This document shows positions 34,695 through 43,481 of a stretch of DNA of 64,000 nucleotides, piece by piece; positions within the stretch are counted from its first letter, which is position 1, and each line of letters opens with the position of its first letter. Made by a program: the position numbers and the translations under genes. Below the pieces are notes generated by a model that saw nothing but the letters and a program-made list of their open reading frames with translations, did no database searches and was not told the DNA's origin. Source of the stretch: UBA1163 sp049513055 (GTDB lineage Bacteria > Desulfobacterota > BSN033 > UBA1163); contig JBEKWN010000038.1 in NCBI GenBank assembly GCA_049513055.1, positions 1-64,000 on the forward strand, given 5' to 3'.

Positions 34695-35576
34695 ATGTCT
34701 TTTGATGTCCTTTTTAATCAGTTCATGAGTGGAATTGCCCGAGGCGCGTTGCTCTTTCTCGTCGCCTCGGGCCTTTCTCTCACCTTCGGTGTCCTGAGGG
34801 TCCTCAATTTTGCTCATGGCTCCATTTATATGCTCGGGGCCTTTATCACATATTCCATCTGGAAGCACCTGCTCATCCCGGTCGTCGGCTTCTATATTGC
34901 AACGATCCTCGCTTCTTTGATCATGGCAGGGATTGGCCTTATCATAGAATTTTTCTTGTTAAGACGTCTATATTCCAGAGGTTGGCCTGAGCAACTTTTG
35001 GCCACTTATGCTATCATCTTGATTATTACTGATATCGTCAAATGGGGGTGGGGCGGAGAATTCCTCTCGATCCCGAGACCCAAGCCTTTCACAGGAGCTG
35101 TTTTCCTTTTCGGATTCCCATTCCCTTCTTATAATTTCTTTATCATTTTATTAGGCTTAGCCCTTGTGGTCTTCCTTTGGTGGCTTGTCTATCGAACACG
35201 TCTGGGCGACATCATCAGGGCGGCTGCAAGCGACCGGGAGATGGTGTCGGCTTTAGGAATACCTATTCCGTGGCTATTTACATGGATATTCGTCCTGGGA
35301 TCACTGATCGCTGGATTGAGTGGAGCTGTATCAGCACCCTTTGGAGCAATTCGTCTGGGTATGGATATCGAGATCATCGTAGAATGTTTCGCCGTCGTTG
35401 TCATTGGAGGAATGGGAAGCCTTCCAGGAACACTTTTAGGGTCTTTTATTGTTGGACAGGTTTATTCCTTTGGCATCATGTATAAACCAGAATTGGCACT
35501 GGCCTTTATCTTCATTGTCATGGCCATCGTCCTCATCATTCGTCCCTGGGGAATCTTCGGAAGACCGGAAAGATAG
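34695..35576 (+). CDS. livH: Liv-type ABC permease LivH, cluster C
   Basis: A 293-residue permease. The LivH block reads LTFGVLRVLNFAHGSIYMLGAF in outline (RVLNFAHGS), the coupling loop is IRAAASDREMVSALGIPIP, and the distal block is VVVIGGMGSLPGTLLG. Roughly eight hydrophobic segments are seen. It starts 5 nt after a Shine-Dalgarno that can be buried in the upstream stem-loop. The stop is 2 nt before livM. Confidence 0.9.
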   Translation: MSFDVLFNQFMSGIARGALLFLVASGLSLTFGVLRVLNFAHGSIYMLGAFITYSIWKHLLIPVVGFYIATILASLIMAGIGLIIEFFLLRRLYSRGWPEQLLATYAIILIITDIVKWGWGGEFLSIPRPKPFTGAVFLFGFPFPSYNFFIILLGLALVVFLWWLVYRTRLGDIIRAAASDREMVSALGIPIPWLFTWIFVLGSLIAGLSGAVSAPFGAIRLGMDIEIIVECFAVVVIGGMGSLPGTLLGSFIVGQVYSFGIMYKPELALAFIFIVMAIVLIIRPWGIFGRPER

Positions 35577-35578
35577 AG

Positions 35579-36556
35579 ATGGAAACAAACCGTACTGACG
35601 AAAAAAGCTCATTGATAAAGACGGGGTGGTGGTTAGCACTACTCATCATCGCGGCCATCGTTACCCCCTTTGTCATTTCAGAGTTCTACCTCACTATATT
35701 GGGCGAGGCTCTCATTATGAGCCTGCTGGCTTTGAGCTTCAATCTTCTTTTTGGCTACATGGGGCAACTCTCTTTCGGTCAGGCTGCCTTTTATGGGCTT
35801 GGAGGATATACGGTAGCCATGCTTATTACAAAAGCCCACTTCAATTTCTGGCTCAGCCTTTTAGCCGGGATTGTAATGGCGAGTATTTTGGGCTTGGTGA
35901 TTGGATTTTTTTGTGTTCGTTTGAGAGGAATCTATTTCTCCATCTTAACCCTTGCCTTTGGTCAGCTCCTCTTTTTTGTCATTTATAAATGGCATGATTT
36001 CACCGGTGGGGATGACGGTATCCAGGGTGTCTTCCCACCCGATCTACTCAAGTCACCCATCAACTACTATTTTTTCATTCTCGTCGTATTTATCTTTGCG
36101 ACCTTCATCCTGTGGCGAATTGTTAATTCACCTTTTGGTTATACTCTTAAATCAATGCGTGACAATCCTGAAAGGACGGAATTCCTGGGCATCAATATCG
36201 CCAGATACCAGTTGATCGCTTTTGTGATCGCTGCTGCCTACGCTGGACTGGCCGGCGTTTTGTGGGCACCCTTTTATCGTTCCATGGCGCCCTCCTCATT
36301 GATGTGGATTAAATCTGGTGAACCGGTTATGGCAGCGATTCTGGGAGGACCATCACTTTTCTTTGGACCTATTTTGGGAATGTTCATTATGACGTTCTTC
36401 CATGCCTGGGTTCTTGGCTTCACTGTATTTTGGCCGGTTGTCATGGGGGCTCTTATTCTAATCATTATCTTCTTCCTGCCCGGTGGGATCCTCGGTTTTT
36501 CTGAGGAGAAGTTTAAAGAGCGAAGAGAAAGACTCAACCAATTAGCGGAAAGATGA
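35579..36556 (+). CDS. livM: Liv-type ABC permease LivM, cluster C
   Basis: A 325-residue permease with the LivM signature FNLLFGYMGQLSFGQAAFYG, in which Gln replaces the common His of SFGHA. The coupling segment is SMRDNPERTEFLGINIAR and the tail is basic (EEKFKERRERLNQ). It is packed between livH (2-nt gap) and livG (1-nt gap), so the four genes after livK form one tightly coupled unit. Confidence 0.9.
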   Translation: METNRTDEKSSLIKTGWWLALLIIAAIVTPFVISEFYLTILGEALIMSLLALSFNLLFGYMGQLSFGQAAFYGLGGYTVAMLITKAHFNFWLSLLAGIVMASILGLVIGFFCVRLRGIYFSILTLAFGQLLFFVIYKWHDFTGGDDGIQGVFPPDLLKSPINYYFFILVVFIFATFILWRIVNSPFGYTLKSMRDNPERTEFLGINIARYQLIAFVIAAAYAGLAGVLWAPFYRSMAPSSLMWIKSGEPVMAAILGGPSLFFGPILGMFIMTFFHAWVLGFTVFWPVVMGALILIIIFFLPGGILGFSEEKFKERRERLNQLAER

Positions 36557-36557
36557 T

Positions 36558-37298
36558 ATGTTTCTTCAAACTCAGGGGATAACAAAAGAATTTGGTAAGC
36601 TCAGGGCTGTTAATGATGTGACTCTCGAAATTCTCAAGGGAGATGTCCATGCCATCATCGGTCCAAATGGGGCTGGGAAATCTACCTACTTCAATCTTAT
36701 CACAGGGTATCATCGAGCGACCTCTGGAAAGGTCCTTTTCAAAGGCAAGGAGATCACGAATTGGCCCGCCTACCATCGATGTAAACTCGGTATGACCCGA
36801 TCTTTTCAGATCACGAGCATCTATCCTAAACTCAGCGTTTATGAAAGTGTGTTGATGGGTTTATTGTCTCATCGAAGAGCTACACTCAATTTCTTATCTG
36901 CCGCAAAAAAATATTTTAAGGAGGAGGTCTGGCGAATCTTAGAAGATGTGGGGCTGGCAGATCAAGCAAACACACAAGGAGATTCCATTTCCCATGGGGA
37001 TAAGAAGCGATTGGAGCTGGCCATCACCTTGGGAACCGAACCCGAACTCCTGCTTTTGGATGAACCCACCTGCGGCATGTCTCCTGATGAAACAGAAACC
37101 ACTATGATTTTTATCAAAAAGTTAGTTGAGGAGAGAGGATTGACCATCCTTTTCACTGAGCATGATATGAGTGTGGTATTCGGCATTGCCAAAAGGATCT
37201 CCGTCCTTCATCAGGGCACTTTGATTGCCGATGGGACCCCCGAAGAGGTAAGGGCGAACGGAGAGGTCCAGAAAGTTTATTTAGGGGGTACGGCATGA
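36558..37298 (+). CDS. livG: Liv-type ABC ATPase LivG, cluster C
   Basis: A 246-residue ATPase with complete motifs: Walker A GPNGAGKST, Q-loop TRSFQITS, signature SISHGDKKRLELAITL, Walker B LLLLDEPTCGMSPDE and H-loop FTEHDMSVV. It is a useful in-window reference because the cluster D paralogue lacks the 22 residues that here run from KEITNW to SFQI. It overlaps livF by 4 nt. Confidence 0.92.
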   Translation: MFLQTQGITKEFGKLRAVNDVTLEILKGDVHAIIGPNGAGKSTYFNLITGYHRATSGKVLFKGKEITNWPAYHRCKLGMTRSFQITSIYPKLSVYESVLMGLLSHRRATLNFLSAAKKYFKEEVWRILEDVGLADQANTQGDSISHGDKKRLELAITLGTEPELLLLDEPTCGMSPDETETTMIFIKKLVEERGLTILFTEHDMSVVFGIAKRISVLHQGTLIADGTPEEVRANGEVQKVYLGGTA

Positions 37299-37993
37299 TT
37301 CTTGAGGTCAAAGAAATTCATACCTATTATGGGACAAGCCATATCCTCTTCGGCATCTCTATAGATATCAAAGAAGGGGAAGCCGTTTGTCTGTTGGGAA
37401 GGAACGGGGCCGGTAAGACGACGACCTTAAGAAGTATCATTGGTCTAACACCTCCTCGTTCGGGAAGTATTAAGTTTAGTGGCAAAGAGATCACCGGGAA
37501 ACCCCCGTATCGTATTGCGCCACTGGGAATTGGCTTTGTACCGGATGACCGGAGAATCTTCCCTGACTTAACAGTCCGGCAGAATATTCTTATCGCCCGG
37601 AGAGAAAAAGAAGGAGCCATCTGGAATCTGGAACGGATTTATTCTTTTTTTCCAAAATTAAAAGAGTTGGACACCCACATGGGGACCCAACTCAGCGGTG
37701 GAGAGCAACAGATGCTCACCATCGCTCGAACTTTGATGACCAATCCTCAGCTCCTTCTCTTGGATGAACCTGGTGAGGGATTGGCTCCCTTGGTCATTCA
37801 AGCCATGAAAGAGCAACTCGGCGAGATCAAGAAATTGGGCACCACCATGCTCATCTGCGAACATAATGTGGGTCTGGCCACGGCCTTAAGTGATCTGGCT
37901 TACGTGATGGATAAAGGAACGATCCGCTATCAAGGAACCATTGAAGATTTGAGGAAGAACGAAGAAGTAAGAAAAAAATACTTGATGGTATAA
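37295..37993 (+). CDS. livF: Liv-type ABC ATPase LivF, cluster C
   Basis: A 232-residue ATPase. Walker A is GRNGAGKTTT, the signature is QLSGGEQQMLTIARTLM, Walker B is LLLLDEPGEGLAP, and the switch is ICEHNVGLA, with a His at the H-loop position rather than the VEQN common in LivF. It is the last transporter gene of cluster C, and 61 bp separate it from the 3-hydroxyacyl-CoA dehydrogenase. Confidence 0.9.
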   Translation: MILEVKEIHTYYGTSHILFGISIDIKEGEAVCLLGRNGAGKTTTLRSIIGLTPPRSGSIKFSGKEITGKPPYRIAPLGIGFVPDDRRIFPDLTVRQNILIARREKEGAIWNLERIYSFFPKLKELDTHMGTQLSGGEQQMLTIARTLMTNPQLLLLDEPGEGLAPLVIQAMKEQLGEIKKLGTTMLICEHNVGLATALSDLAYVMDKGTIRYQGTIEDLRKNEEVRKKYLMV

Positions 37994-38054
37994 GTCCCTT
38001 CTAACGTCACACAAATCGATTCATCTTCCTAACTACCCCATAACGGAGCTTAAA

Positions 38055-39020
38055 ATGAAACTTTCTCAAATAAAAAATATAGCTGTTATTGGTTCTGGAA
38101 TCATGGGCCATGGAATTGGTCAGACCTTCGCTTTGGGGGGATATGAAGTAAACCTAAACGATATCAGCGATGCCTTATTGGATAAAGCCGTCCAACAGAT
38201 TCGTTCTAACCTGAATACCTTTGTTGAGTTTGGAATTACCACACCTGAAGGAGCAAAGGAAGCCCTATCCAGAATCAAAACTAACAAGAATTTTAAGGAA
38301 GCGGTCAGGGAATCTGACTTTGTGGTGGAAGCCTTGCCAGAAATGATGGACCTGAAAAAACGTATTTTTAAAGAACTGGATGAGTACTGCCCTTCCCACA
38401 CCATTATTGCCAGTAATACCTCCGGTTTAAGCCTGACAGAGATGGTCTCTGGAATCAAACGCCGGGATCAGGCGATCATCGCCCATTGGTATAATCCTCC
38501 TCACATCATTCCAGTGGTAGAGATCGTTAAAGGTCGGTACACCTCAGATAAAACCGTTGATCTGGTCTATCAACTTCTGGTGTCCATTGGGAAGAAACCG
38601 GTCAAAATATTAAAAGAGGTACCAGGTTTTTTAGTAAACCGGCTCCAATTTGCCCTTTACCGTGAGGCCTTGTTTTGCCTCAAGGAAGGGATTGCCTCGG
38701 CTGAGGATATTGATATGGCTGTTAAAGGGTCCTATGGCTTTCGATTGCCTACACTCGGTCCCTTGGAGACAAGCGATTTTGGGGGCCTCGACACCTATCT
38801 TAATATTGCTGAATACCTTTTCAAAGAGATTGACCGATCCACAGAACCCCCAGAAATTCTCAGGGAAAAGGTGAGGCAAGGGAAACTTGGTGTAAAAACG
38901 GGAGACGGATTCTTCCGCTACACACCTGAAGAAGCAGAAAAAAAGATTAAGGAGCGTGACCGTCAATTCCTTCAAAGATTGAAATGCCTCTATTTTAGAA
39001 ATTCTGAAAAAGGAGATTGA
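38055..39020 (+). CDS. 3-hydroxyacyl-CoA dehydrogenase, NAD-dependent
   Basis: A 321-residue HCDH. The N-terminal Rossmann motif is GSGIMGHGIGQTFALGG (residues 13-29), the catalytic His-containing block is AHWYNPPHIIPVVEIV, and the C-terminal domain begins at EVPGFLVNRLQFALYREA. It oxidises a 3-hydroxyacyl-CoA to the 3-ketoacyl-CoA; the same fold also includes 3-hydroxybutyryl-CoA dehydrogenases. Together with the MaoC hydratase downstream it can carry the hydration and oxidation steps of a beta-oxidation-like route for a compound brought in by transporter C or D. Confidence 0.87.
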   Translation: MKLSQIKNIAVIGSGIMGHGIGQTFALGGYEVNLNDISDALLDKAVQQIRSNLNTFVEFGITTPEGAKEALSRIKTNKNFKEAVRESDFVVEALPEMMDLKKRIFKELDEYCPSHTIIASNTSGLSLTEMVSGIKRRDQAIIAHWYNPPHIIPVVEIVKGRYTSDKTVDLVYQLLVSIGKKPVKILKEVPGFLVNRLQFALYREALFCLKEGIASAEDIDMAVKGSYGFRLPTLGPLETSDFGGLDTYLNIAEYLFKEIDRSTEPPEILREKVRQGKLGVKTGDGFFRYTPEEAEKKIKERDRQFLQRLKCLYFRNSEKGD

Positions 39021-39133
39021 TTAGACTTTTAAGTTTTTAAGGACTGCTCCCCCTTGCTTCTATCTGACTGCGGTAGACACGACAGGAAGGCCAAGAGTCG
39101 AAAAAGTCTTCAAACTACCGAAAGGAATTTATC

Positions 39134-39562
39134 ATGACGACCAAAGGAAAATCCATCGACGAACTTAAAGTGGGAGACTCAGCCCAGTTCTCCAAGACCA
39201 TTACAGAGAAAGATATTAACGATTTTGCCAGAGTAACAGGGGATTTTAACCCGGTTCACCTTGACCAGGGCTATGCGGAAAAAACTATTTTTAAGGGTAG
39301 GATCGCCCATGGCCTCCTCTCCGTTGGACTTCTCTCCAGTATCCTGGGAAATATCCTCCCCGGATATGGTACTATCTACCTATCCCATGACATCAAGTTC
39401 CTCGCTCCGGTGAAAATAGGAGATACCATTACCGCCAGGGTGGAGGTCATCGAACTGGTCCAGGAAAAAAATCGGGCGAAATTTATAACGACCTGCATTA
39501 ACCAGAATGGAAAAGAAGTGGTGGATGGAATAGCCTGGGCAATGCCTCCCAAGAAGGAGTGA
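39134..39562 (+). CDS. MaoC-like (R)-specific enoyl-CoA hydratase
   Basis: A 142-residue single hot-dog-domain protein. The catalytic Asp/His pair lies in RVTGDFNPVHLD, followed by GRIAHGLLSVGLLS, both typical of PhaJ-type hydratases. It adds water to a trans-2-enoyl-CoA to give the (R)-3-hydroxyacyl-CoA, or the reverse. The ATG follows gaaagga. The upstream dehydrogenase is usually (S)-specific, so the two may not act on the same stereoisomer; that is a caveat to a linear pathway. Confidence 0.87.
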   Translation: MTTKGKSIDELKVGDSAQFSKTITEKDINDFARVTGDFNPVHLDQGYAEKTIFKGRIAHGLLSVGLLSSILGNILPGYGTIYLSHDIKFLAPVKIGDTITARVEVIELVQEKNRAKFITTCINQNGKEVVDGIAWAMPPKKE

Positions 39563-39701
39563 TTTTGAGTGATTTTGAGTTGATACTTTTCTAAAATGGT
39601 GATAATCAATATACACTTAAAGAGAGGATTTAAGTTTCATTGACGTGCATTGAACCGAAGGAACTTTTAACAAAAGACATTAATGAAAGGAGGTTATCAT
39701 T

Positions 39702-40922
39702 ATGAGGAAGGGAGGATTGAGATTTTTCTTGTTCATCGTTCTTGGGTTAATGCTTTTCAGTGCTCAGGTTTATGGAGCAGAACCCCCCATAAAAATTGGT
39801 ATTGTCCAGGGCTTTTCAGGGGCTTTGGAGGCTTACGCCAAGCAGATGCTCACCGGGTTTAAGATGGGTCTGGAGTATGGAACCAAAGGTAAGAATGAAG
39901 TCATGGGAAGAAAGATAGAAATGATTGTTGAAGATGATCAATTGAAACCCGATGTCGCCAAAAGGCTGATCACAAAGTTATACGCGGACGATAAAGTCGA
40001 TCTCGTTGTTGGAACCACCAGTAGTGCAGCCGCACTGGCCATGCTTCCCGTTGCCTTGGAATTCAAGAAGATTCTACTTGTAGAACCGGCCGTGGCAGAC
40101 TCCATCACCGGGAGTGCCTGGAACCGGTATATCTTCCGAACAGGACGCAATTCAGGACAGGACGCTATATCGAATGCAAAGGCTGTGGCTAAACCCGGCA
40201 TTAATCTCGCTGCTATTGCCCAGGATTACGCTTTTGGAAGGGATGGGGTCGCCGCTTACAAGGAGGCTGCCGAGAAGTTGGGAGCCAAAATGATTCACGA
40301 AGAATATTGTCCTATGGCACAAACAGATCATACCTCTTCCGTTCAGAGAATCATTGATGCACTAAAAGACAAACCTGGTGAAAAATATGTTTTCGTAGTG
40401 TGGGCAGGAAAGAACCCCCCCATTGAGCAGATGGCTGTCATGAAAGTTGATAAATATGGGATCAAGATCACGACAGGTGGTAATATCCTTCCAGTTCTAA
40501 AGGCCACTCTTCCATTGTTGAAAGCATACGAAAGCTTAAAAGGAATGACGGGAGGAGCCTATTACTATTATGAGCTCCCCAAAAATTCAGTTAATGATTG
40601 GTTTGTCAAAGAGCATCAAGCCAGGTTCAAAGAACCTCCTGACTTCTTTACCTGCGGAGGATTCGCTGCGGCCATGGCAGTCGTCAGAGCCTTCGAAAAA
40701 GCCAAGTCGACCGATACCGAAAAGTTAATATCTACAATGGAAGGGATGGAGTTCATGACCCCAAAGGGTAGAATGTATTTCCGTAACCAGGATCATCAAG
40801 CCATGCAGTCCATGTATATCTTTAGGTTAGAAGCAAGGCCGGATAGGGAATGGGCTGTCCCAGTTTTCATCAGGGAGATTTCCCCGGAGGAAGGGGCACC
40901 TCCGGTTCTCGTGAAGAAATAA
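39702..40922 (+). CDS. livK: Liv-type ABC substrate-binding protein, cluster D
   Basis: A 406-residue periplasmic binding protein with aaaggaggt upstream. The Sec signal FFLFIVLGLMLFSAQVYG is cleaved probably before AEPP. The binding domain shows KIGIVQGFSGALEAYAKQML and SNAKAVAKPGINLAAIAQDY. It is the HAAT type but clearly diverged from the A-C proteins, and lacks their GGILGRK loop (it reads EVMGRKIEMIVEDD). Downstream is a palindromic repeat rather than a permease, because this cluster has the order livKGFHM. Confidence 0.9.
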   Translation: MRKGGLRFFLFIVLGLMLFSAQVYGAEPPIKIGIVQGFSGALEAYAKQMLTGFKMGLEYGTKGKNEVMGRKIEMIVEDDQLKPDVAKRLITKLYADDKVDLVVGTTSSAAALAMLPVALEFKKILLVEPAVADSITGSAWNRYIFRTGRNSGQDAISNAKAVAKPGINLAAIAQDYAFGRDGVAAYKEAAEKLGAKMIHEEYCPMAQTDHTSSVQRIIDALKDKPGEKYVFVVWAGKNPPIEQMAVMKVDKYGIKITTGGNILPVLKATLPLLKAYESLKGMTGGAYYYYELPKNSVNDWFVKEHQARFKEPPDFFTCGGFAAAMAVVRAFEKAKSTDTEKLISTMEGMEFMTPKGRMYFRNQDHQAMQSMYIFRLEARPDREWAVPVFIREISPEEGAPPVLVKK

Positions 40923-40944
40923 TATTTAATCTGCCCTAATGGAA

Positions 40945-41039
40945 TGTCACCCTGAGCGAAGTGAAGGGTCTCTTGGGAAACCGAGATTCTTCGCTTCGCC
41001 CTGTACACCATGCGGTGCAGGGCTTCGCTCAGAATGACA
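40945..41039. repeat. MITE-like palindromic repeat between livK and livG (cluster D)
   Basis: A 95-bp element with terminal inverted repeats tgtcaccctgagcgaag and (read from the other end) tgtcattctgagcgaag, plus an inner pair centred on the gcaccgcat loop. This is the well-known dispersed bacterial repeat pattern with CTGAGCGAAG ends. It occupies the position where the other four clusters have a stem-loop. It also extends the livG frame upstream, giving a false early start. Confidence 0.75.
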
Positions 41040-41065
41040 AATCGATGTCCTTTGCGAAGAGCGTT

Positions 41066-41767
41066 ATGAACCCATCCCCTATCATTGAAACCAAGAGCCT
41101 CACCATTCGATTCGGCGGTCATGTCGCCGTCGATCATGTAACCCTCCAAATTTTCCCTTTCACTTTTAAATCAATTATCGGACCAAATGGAGCAGGCAAG
41201 ACCACTTTCTTTAACATGATTTCAGGACAATATTCCCCTACTGAAGGGAAGGTCTTTTTCAAAGGCACCAATGTGTTTCCGTCCTTAACCGTTCTAGAAA
41301 ATGTCAGATTGGCTGTTCAATCTCAGAGAAATATGGGTTTTAACTTTTGGAAAAATTATCTCACCTTTTTAGAATTCGAAGACCGTGCCTATGACCTTTT
41401 GGAAATGGTTCTATTGAATACGAAGTGGAACGTCCCTACCAGTAGCCTCACGCATGGAGAACAGCGCAAGCTGGAAATTGCTATCTTACTTGCTCTGGAA
41501 CCAGAGGTGCTCCTTTTGGACGAACCCACTGCTGGCATGGCTTTGGAGGAAGTCCCTTCTATCCTGGAAATTCTCAAACAGATAAAAATTCGAAGAGATA
41601 AAACGATCCTTCTTGTTGAACATAAGATGGATGTGTTGATGGCACTTTCTGATTCCATCGCTGTCCTTCATGAAGGAAAGCTAATCGCCGATGATACCCC
41701 CGAAGCGATCAGTAAAAACCGAGAAGTTCAGGAGGCTTATTTTGGTGGAGGTCGATCTCGTGGCTGA
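41066..41767 (+). CDS. livG: Liv-type ABC ATPase LivG, cluster D, lacking the Q-loop segment
   Basis: A 233-residue ATPase from ATG 41066 (41045 is also in frame; earlier starts fall in the repeat). Walker A GPNGAGKTT, signature SLTHGEQRKLEIAILL, Walker B LLLLDEPTAGM and H-loop VEHKMDVL are present. Between them GKVFFKG runs straight into TNVFPSLTVLENV. Relative to LivG of cluster C exactly 22 residues are missing, including the conserved SFQ glutamine that senses the gamma-phosphate and contacts the permease. The reading frame is kept. The protein is probably impaired unless this is an assembly artefact. It overlaps livF by 8 nt. Confidence 0.85.
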   Translation: MNPSPIIETKSLTIRFGGHVAVDHVTLQIFPFTFKSIIGPNGAGKTTFFNMISGQYSPTEGKVFFKGTNVFPSLTVLENVRLAVQSQRNMGFNFWKNYLTFLEFEDRAYDLLEMVLLNTKWNVPTSSLTHGEQRKLEIAILLALEPEVLLLDEPTAGMALEEVPSILEILKQIKIRRDKTILLVEHKMDVLMALSDSIAVLHEGKLIADDTPEAISKNREVQEAYFGGGRSRG

Positions 41768-42479
41768 ACCGATCCTTAAAGTTGAAGGAATTCACACTTT
41801 CATTGGCAAGCATCATATCTTACAGGGTGTCTCCTTTGATGTCCATCCTGGTAAGGTTACGGTCCTTCTAGGAAGAAACGGGGCTGGAAAGACCACAACG
41901 TTACGTTCAATTATGGGATTGCTCTCACCTTCTCAAGGTACCATCCTCTTTAAAAATCAAGCCATTCACCATATGAAGTCTTTCGATATTGCCCGTTTGG
42001 GTATTGGTTTCGTCCCCGAAGACCGTGGCCTTTTTAATCTTCTTACTGTGGAAGAAAACTTCCGGGTGGCCATGTTTCAGGAGGATAAAAGTACCCAGCA
42101 GAGGGTAGAAACTATTTTAGAAATCTTTCCTGATCTGAAGAGATTTTGGAAGGCCAAAGCAGGGATTCTAAGTGGTGGACAGAAACAGATGCTGGCCATC
42201 TCTCGCCCCCTCGTCAATAAGAATGAACTTTTACTCATTGACGAACCCTCCAAAGGGTTAGCCCCCATCGTTATCGACCATTTAATTGAAGCTGTCCAAA
42301 AACTTCAGGAACAGACGATGATCATTCTTGTGGAACAGAATTTTTATATGGCAAGCAGCCTTGGAAACGATTTTTACATATTTGATGATGGGAGAACGGT
42401 CCTAAATGGTCAGATGGAAGAGCTCATTCGAAATGAGGAACTGAAGAAAAAGTATTTAGGAATTTCAGGGACCACTTAG
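41760..42479 (+). CDS. livF: Liv-type ABC ATPase LivF, cluster D
   Basis: A 239-residue ATPase from a GTG at 41760 that overlaps the livG stop by 8 nt and has ggtggaggt just upstream; the frame is open further 5' inside livG, but without family similarity. Motifs are intact: Walker A GRNGAGKTTT, signature ILSGGQKQMLAISRPL, Walker B LLLIDEPSKGLAP and switch LVEQNFYMA. It pairs with the shortened LivG. Confidence 0.88.
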   Translation: MAEPILKVEGIHTFIGKHHILQGVSFDVHPGKVTVLLGRNGAGKTTTLRSIMGLLSPSQGTILFKNQAIHHMKSFDIARLGIGFVPEDRGLFNLLTVEENFRVAMFQEDKSTQQRVETILEIFPDLKRFWKAKAGILSGGQKQMLAISRPLVNKNELLLIDEPSKGLAPIVIDHLIEAVQKLQEQTMIILVEQNFYMASSLGNDFYIFDDGRTVLNGQMEELIRNEELKKKYLGISGTT

Positions 42480-42493
42480 GAGGAAAAAACACT

Positions 42494-43480
42494 ATGAGTC
42501 CTCAATGGAGACAATGGTTTCCAAAATTCATCGGATTCGCCATTTTTCTCCTACCACTTCTATTCATCAATCCTAAAACTTACATTACCCTGACCATCTC
42601 TGGTCTGGCGATGGGCATGCTCCTCTTTTTAGTGTCCTCTGGATTTTCATTGATCTTCGGCTTCCTGAGTGTTCTGAACTTAGCCCACGGGGCCCTCTTC
42701 GCCTGGGGCGCCTACATCGGTTTCACCGCATTCTCCCTGATCAATAAATGGACAGGATGGGGAGGATCAAATTCGATCTTTTCAAATATGCTTATCTTCC
42801 TTCTGGTCCTGATGGTTGCGGGTATCGGCGTTGCTATCTTGGGGGTAGTCACTGAAAGGTTAGTGATTCGTCCTGTCTATGGGAGCCATCTCTTTCAGAT
42901 TTTTATCACCGTGGGTGCAATGATTGTAATGGAGGAGTTGATTCGAATTGTATGGGGACCCAACGATGAGGTGATGCCCGTTCCTATGAACTTTATGGGT
43001 TCCTGGGATCTCTTCGACGTGGTGATATCAAAATATCCTCTCATAGCGATTGTGATTGGCTTGATTATCTATTTTGGAATTTACACGATACTGAAAAAAA
43101 CAAAATTGGGGTTGATCGTACGGGCAGGTGTGGAAAATCCTGAGATGGTTCAAGTCATGGGTCACAATATCTACCGATATTTTACAGGAGTGTTCGCGGC
43201 TGGGTCTGCCCTGGCTGCCATTGGCGGGGGGATGTGGGCCACTTTCGTCAAATCTATTAACCCAGCCATGGGCGGAGAGGTAATCGTTTTTGCTCTAATC
43301 GTGGCAATTATTGGTGGCCTTGGGAGTATGACCGGCTCCGTCGTCGGAGCTCTGATGGTGGGGCTGTCGTATAATTACGTGGCATATCTCATTCCTAAAG
43401 CTGCCTTAGGGATCACAATGCTTCTCCTCGTCGTCATTCTTTTGATCCGTCCAACAGGATTATTTAAAGAAGGAACTTGA
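42494..43480 (+). CDS. livH: Liv-type ABC permease LivH, cluster D
   Basis: A 328-residue permease, about 35 residues longer than the LivH of clusters A-C through an extra N-terminal membrane segment (FIGFAIFLLPLLFI). The LivH block is FGFLSVLNLAHGALFAWGAY, and the coupling loop is VRAGVENPEMVQVMGHNIYR. A long hydrophilic loop follows the third segment. A good Shine-Dalgarno (aggagg) precedes the ATG. The livM start is 2 nt after its stop. Confidence 0.9.
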   Translation: MSPQWRQWFPKFIGFAIFLLPLLFINPKTYITLTISGLAMGMLLFLVSSGFSLIFGFLSVLNLAHGALFAWGAYIGFTAFSLINKWTGWGGSNSIFSNMLIFLLVLMVAGIGVAILGVVTERLVIRPVYGSHLFQIFITVGAMIVMEELIRIVWGPNDEVMPVPMNFMGSWDLFDVVISKYPLIAIVIGLIIYFGIYTILKKTKLGLIVRAGVENPEMVQVMGHNIYRYFTGVFAAGSALAAIGGGMWATFVKSINPAMGGEVIVFALIVAIIGGLGSMTGSVVGALMVGLSYNYVAYLIPKAALGITMLLLVVILLIRPTGLFKEGT

Positions 43481-43481
43481 T

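Noticed and set aside
40961..41065. Early start for LivG in cluster D
   Set aside because: The first 28-35 residues are encoded by the palindromic repeat, not by family sequence.
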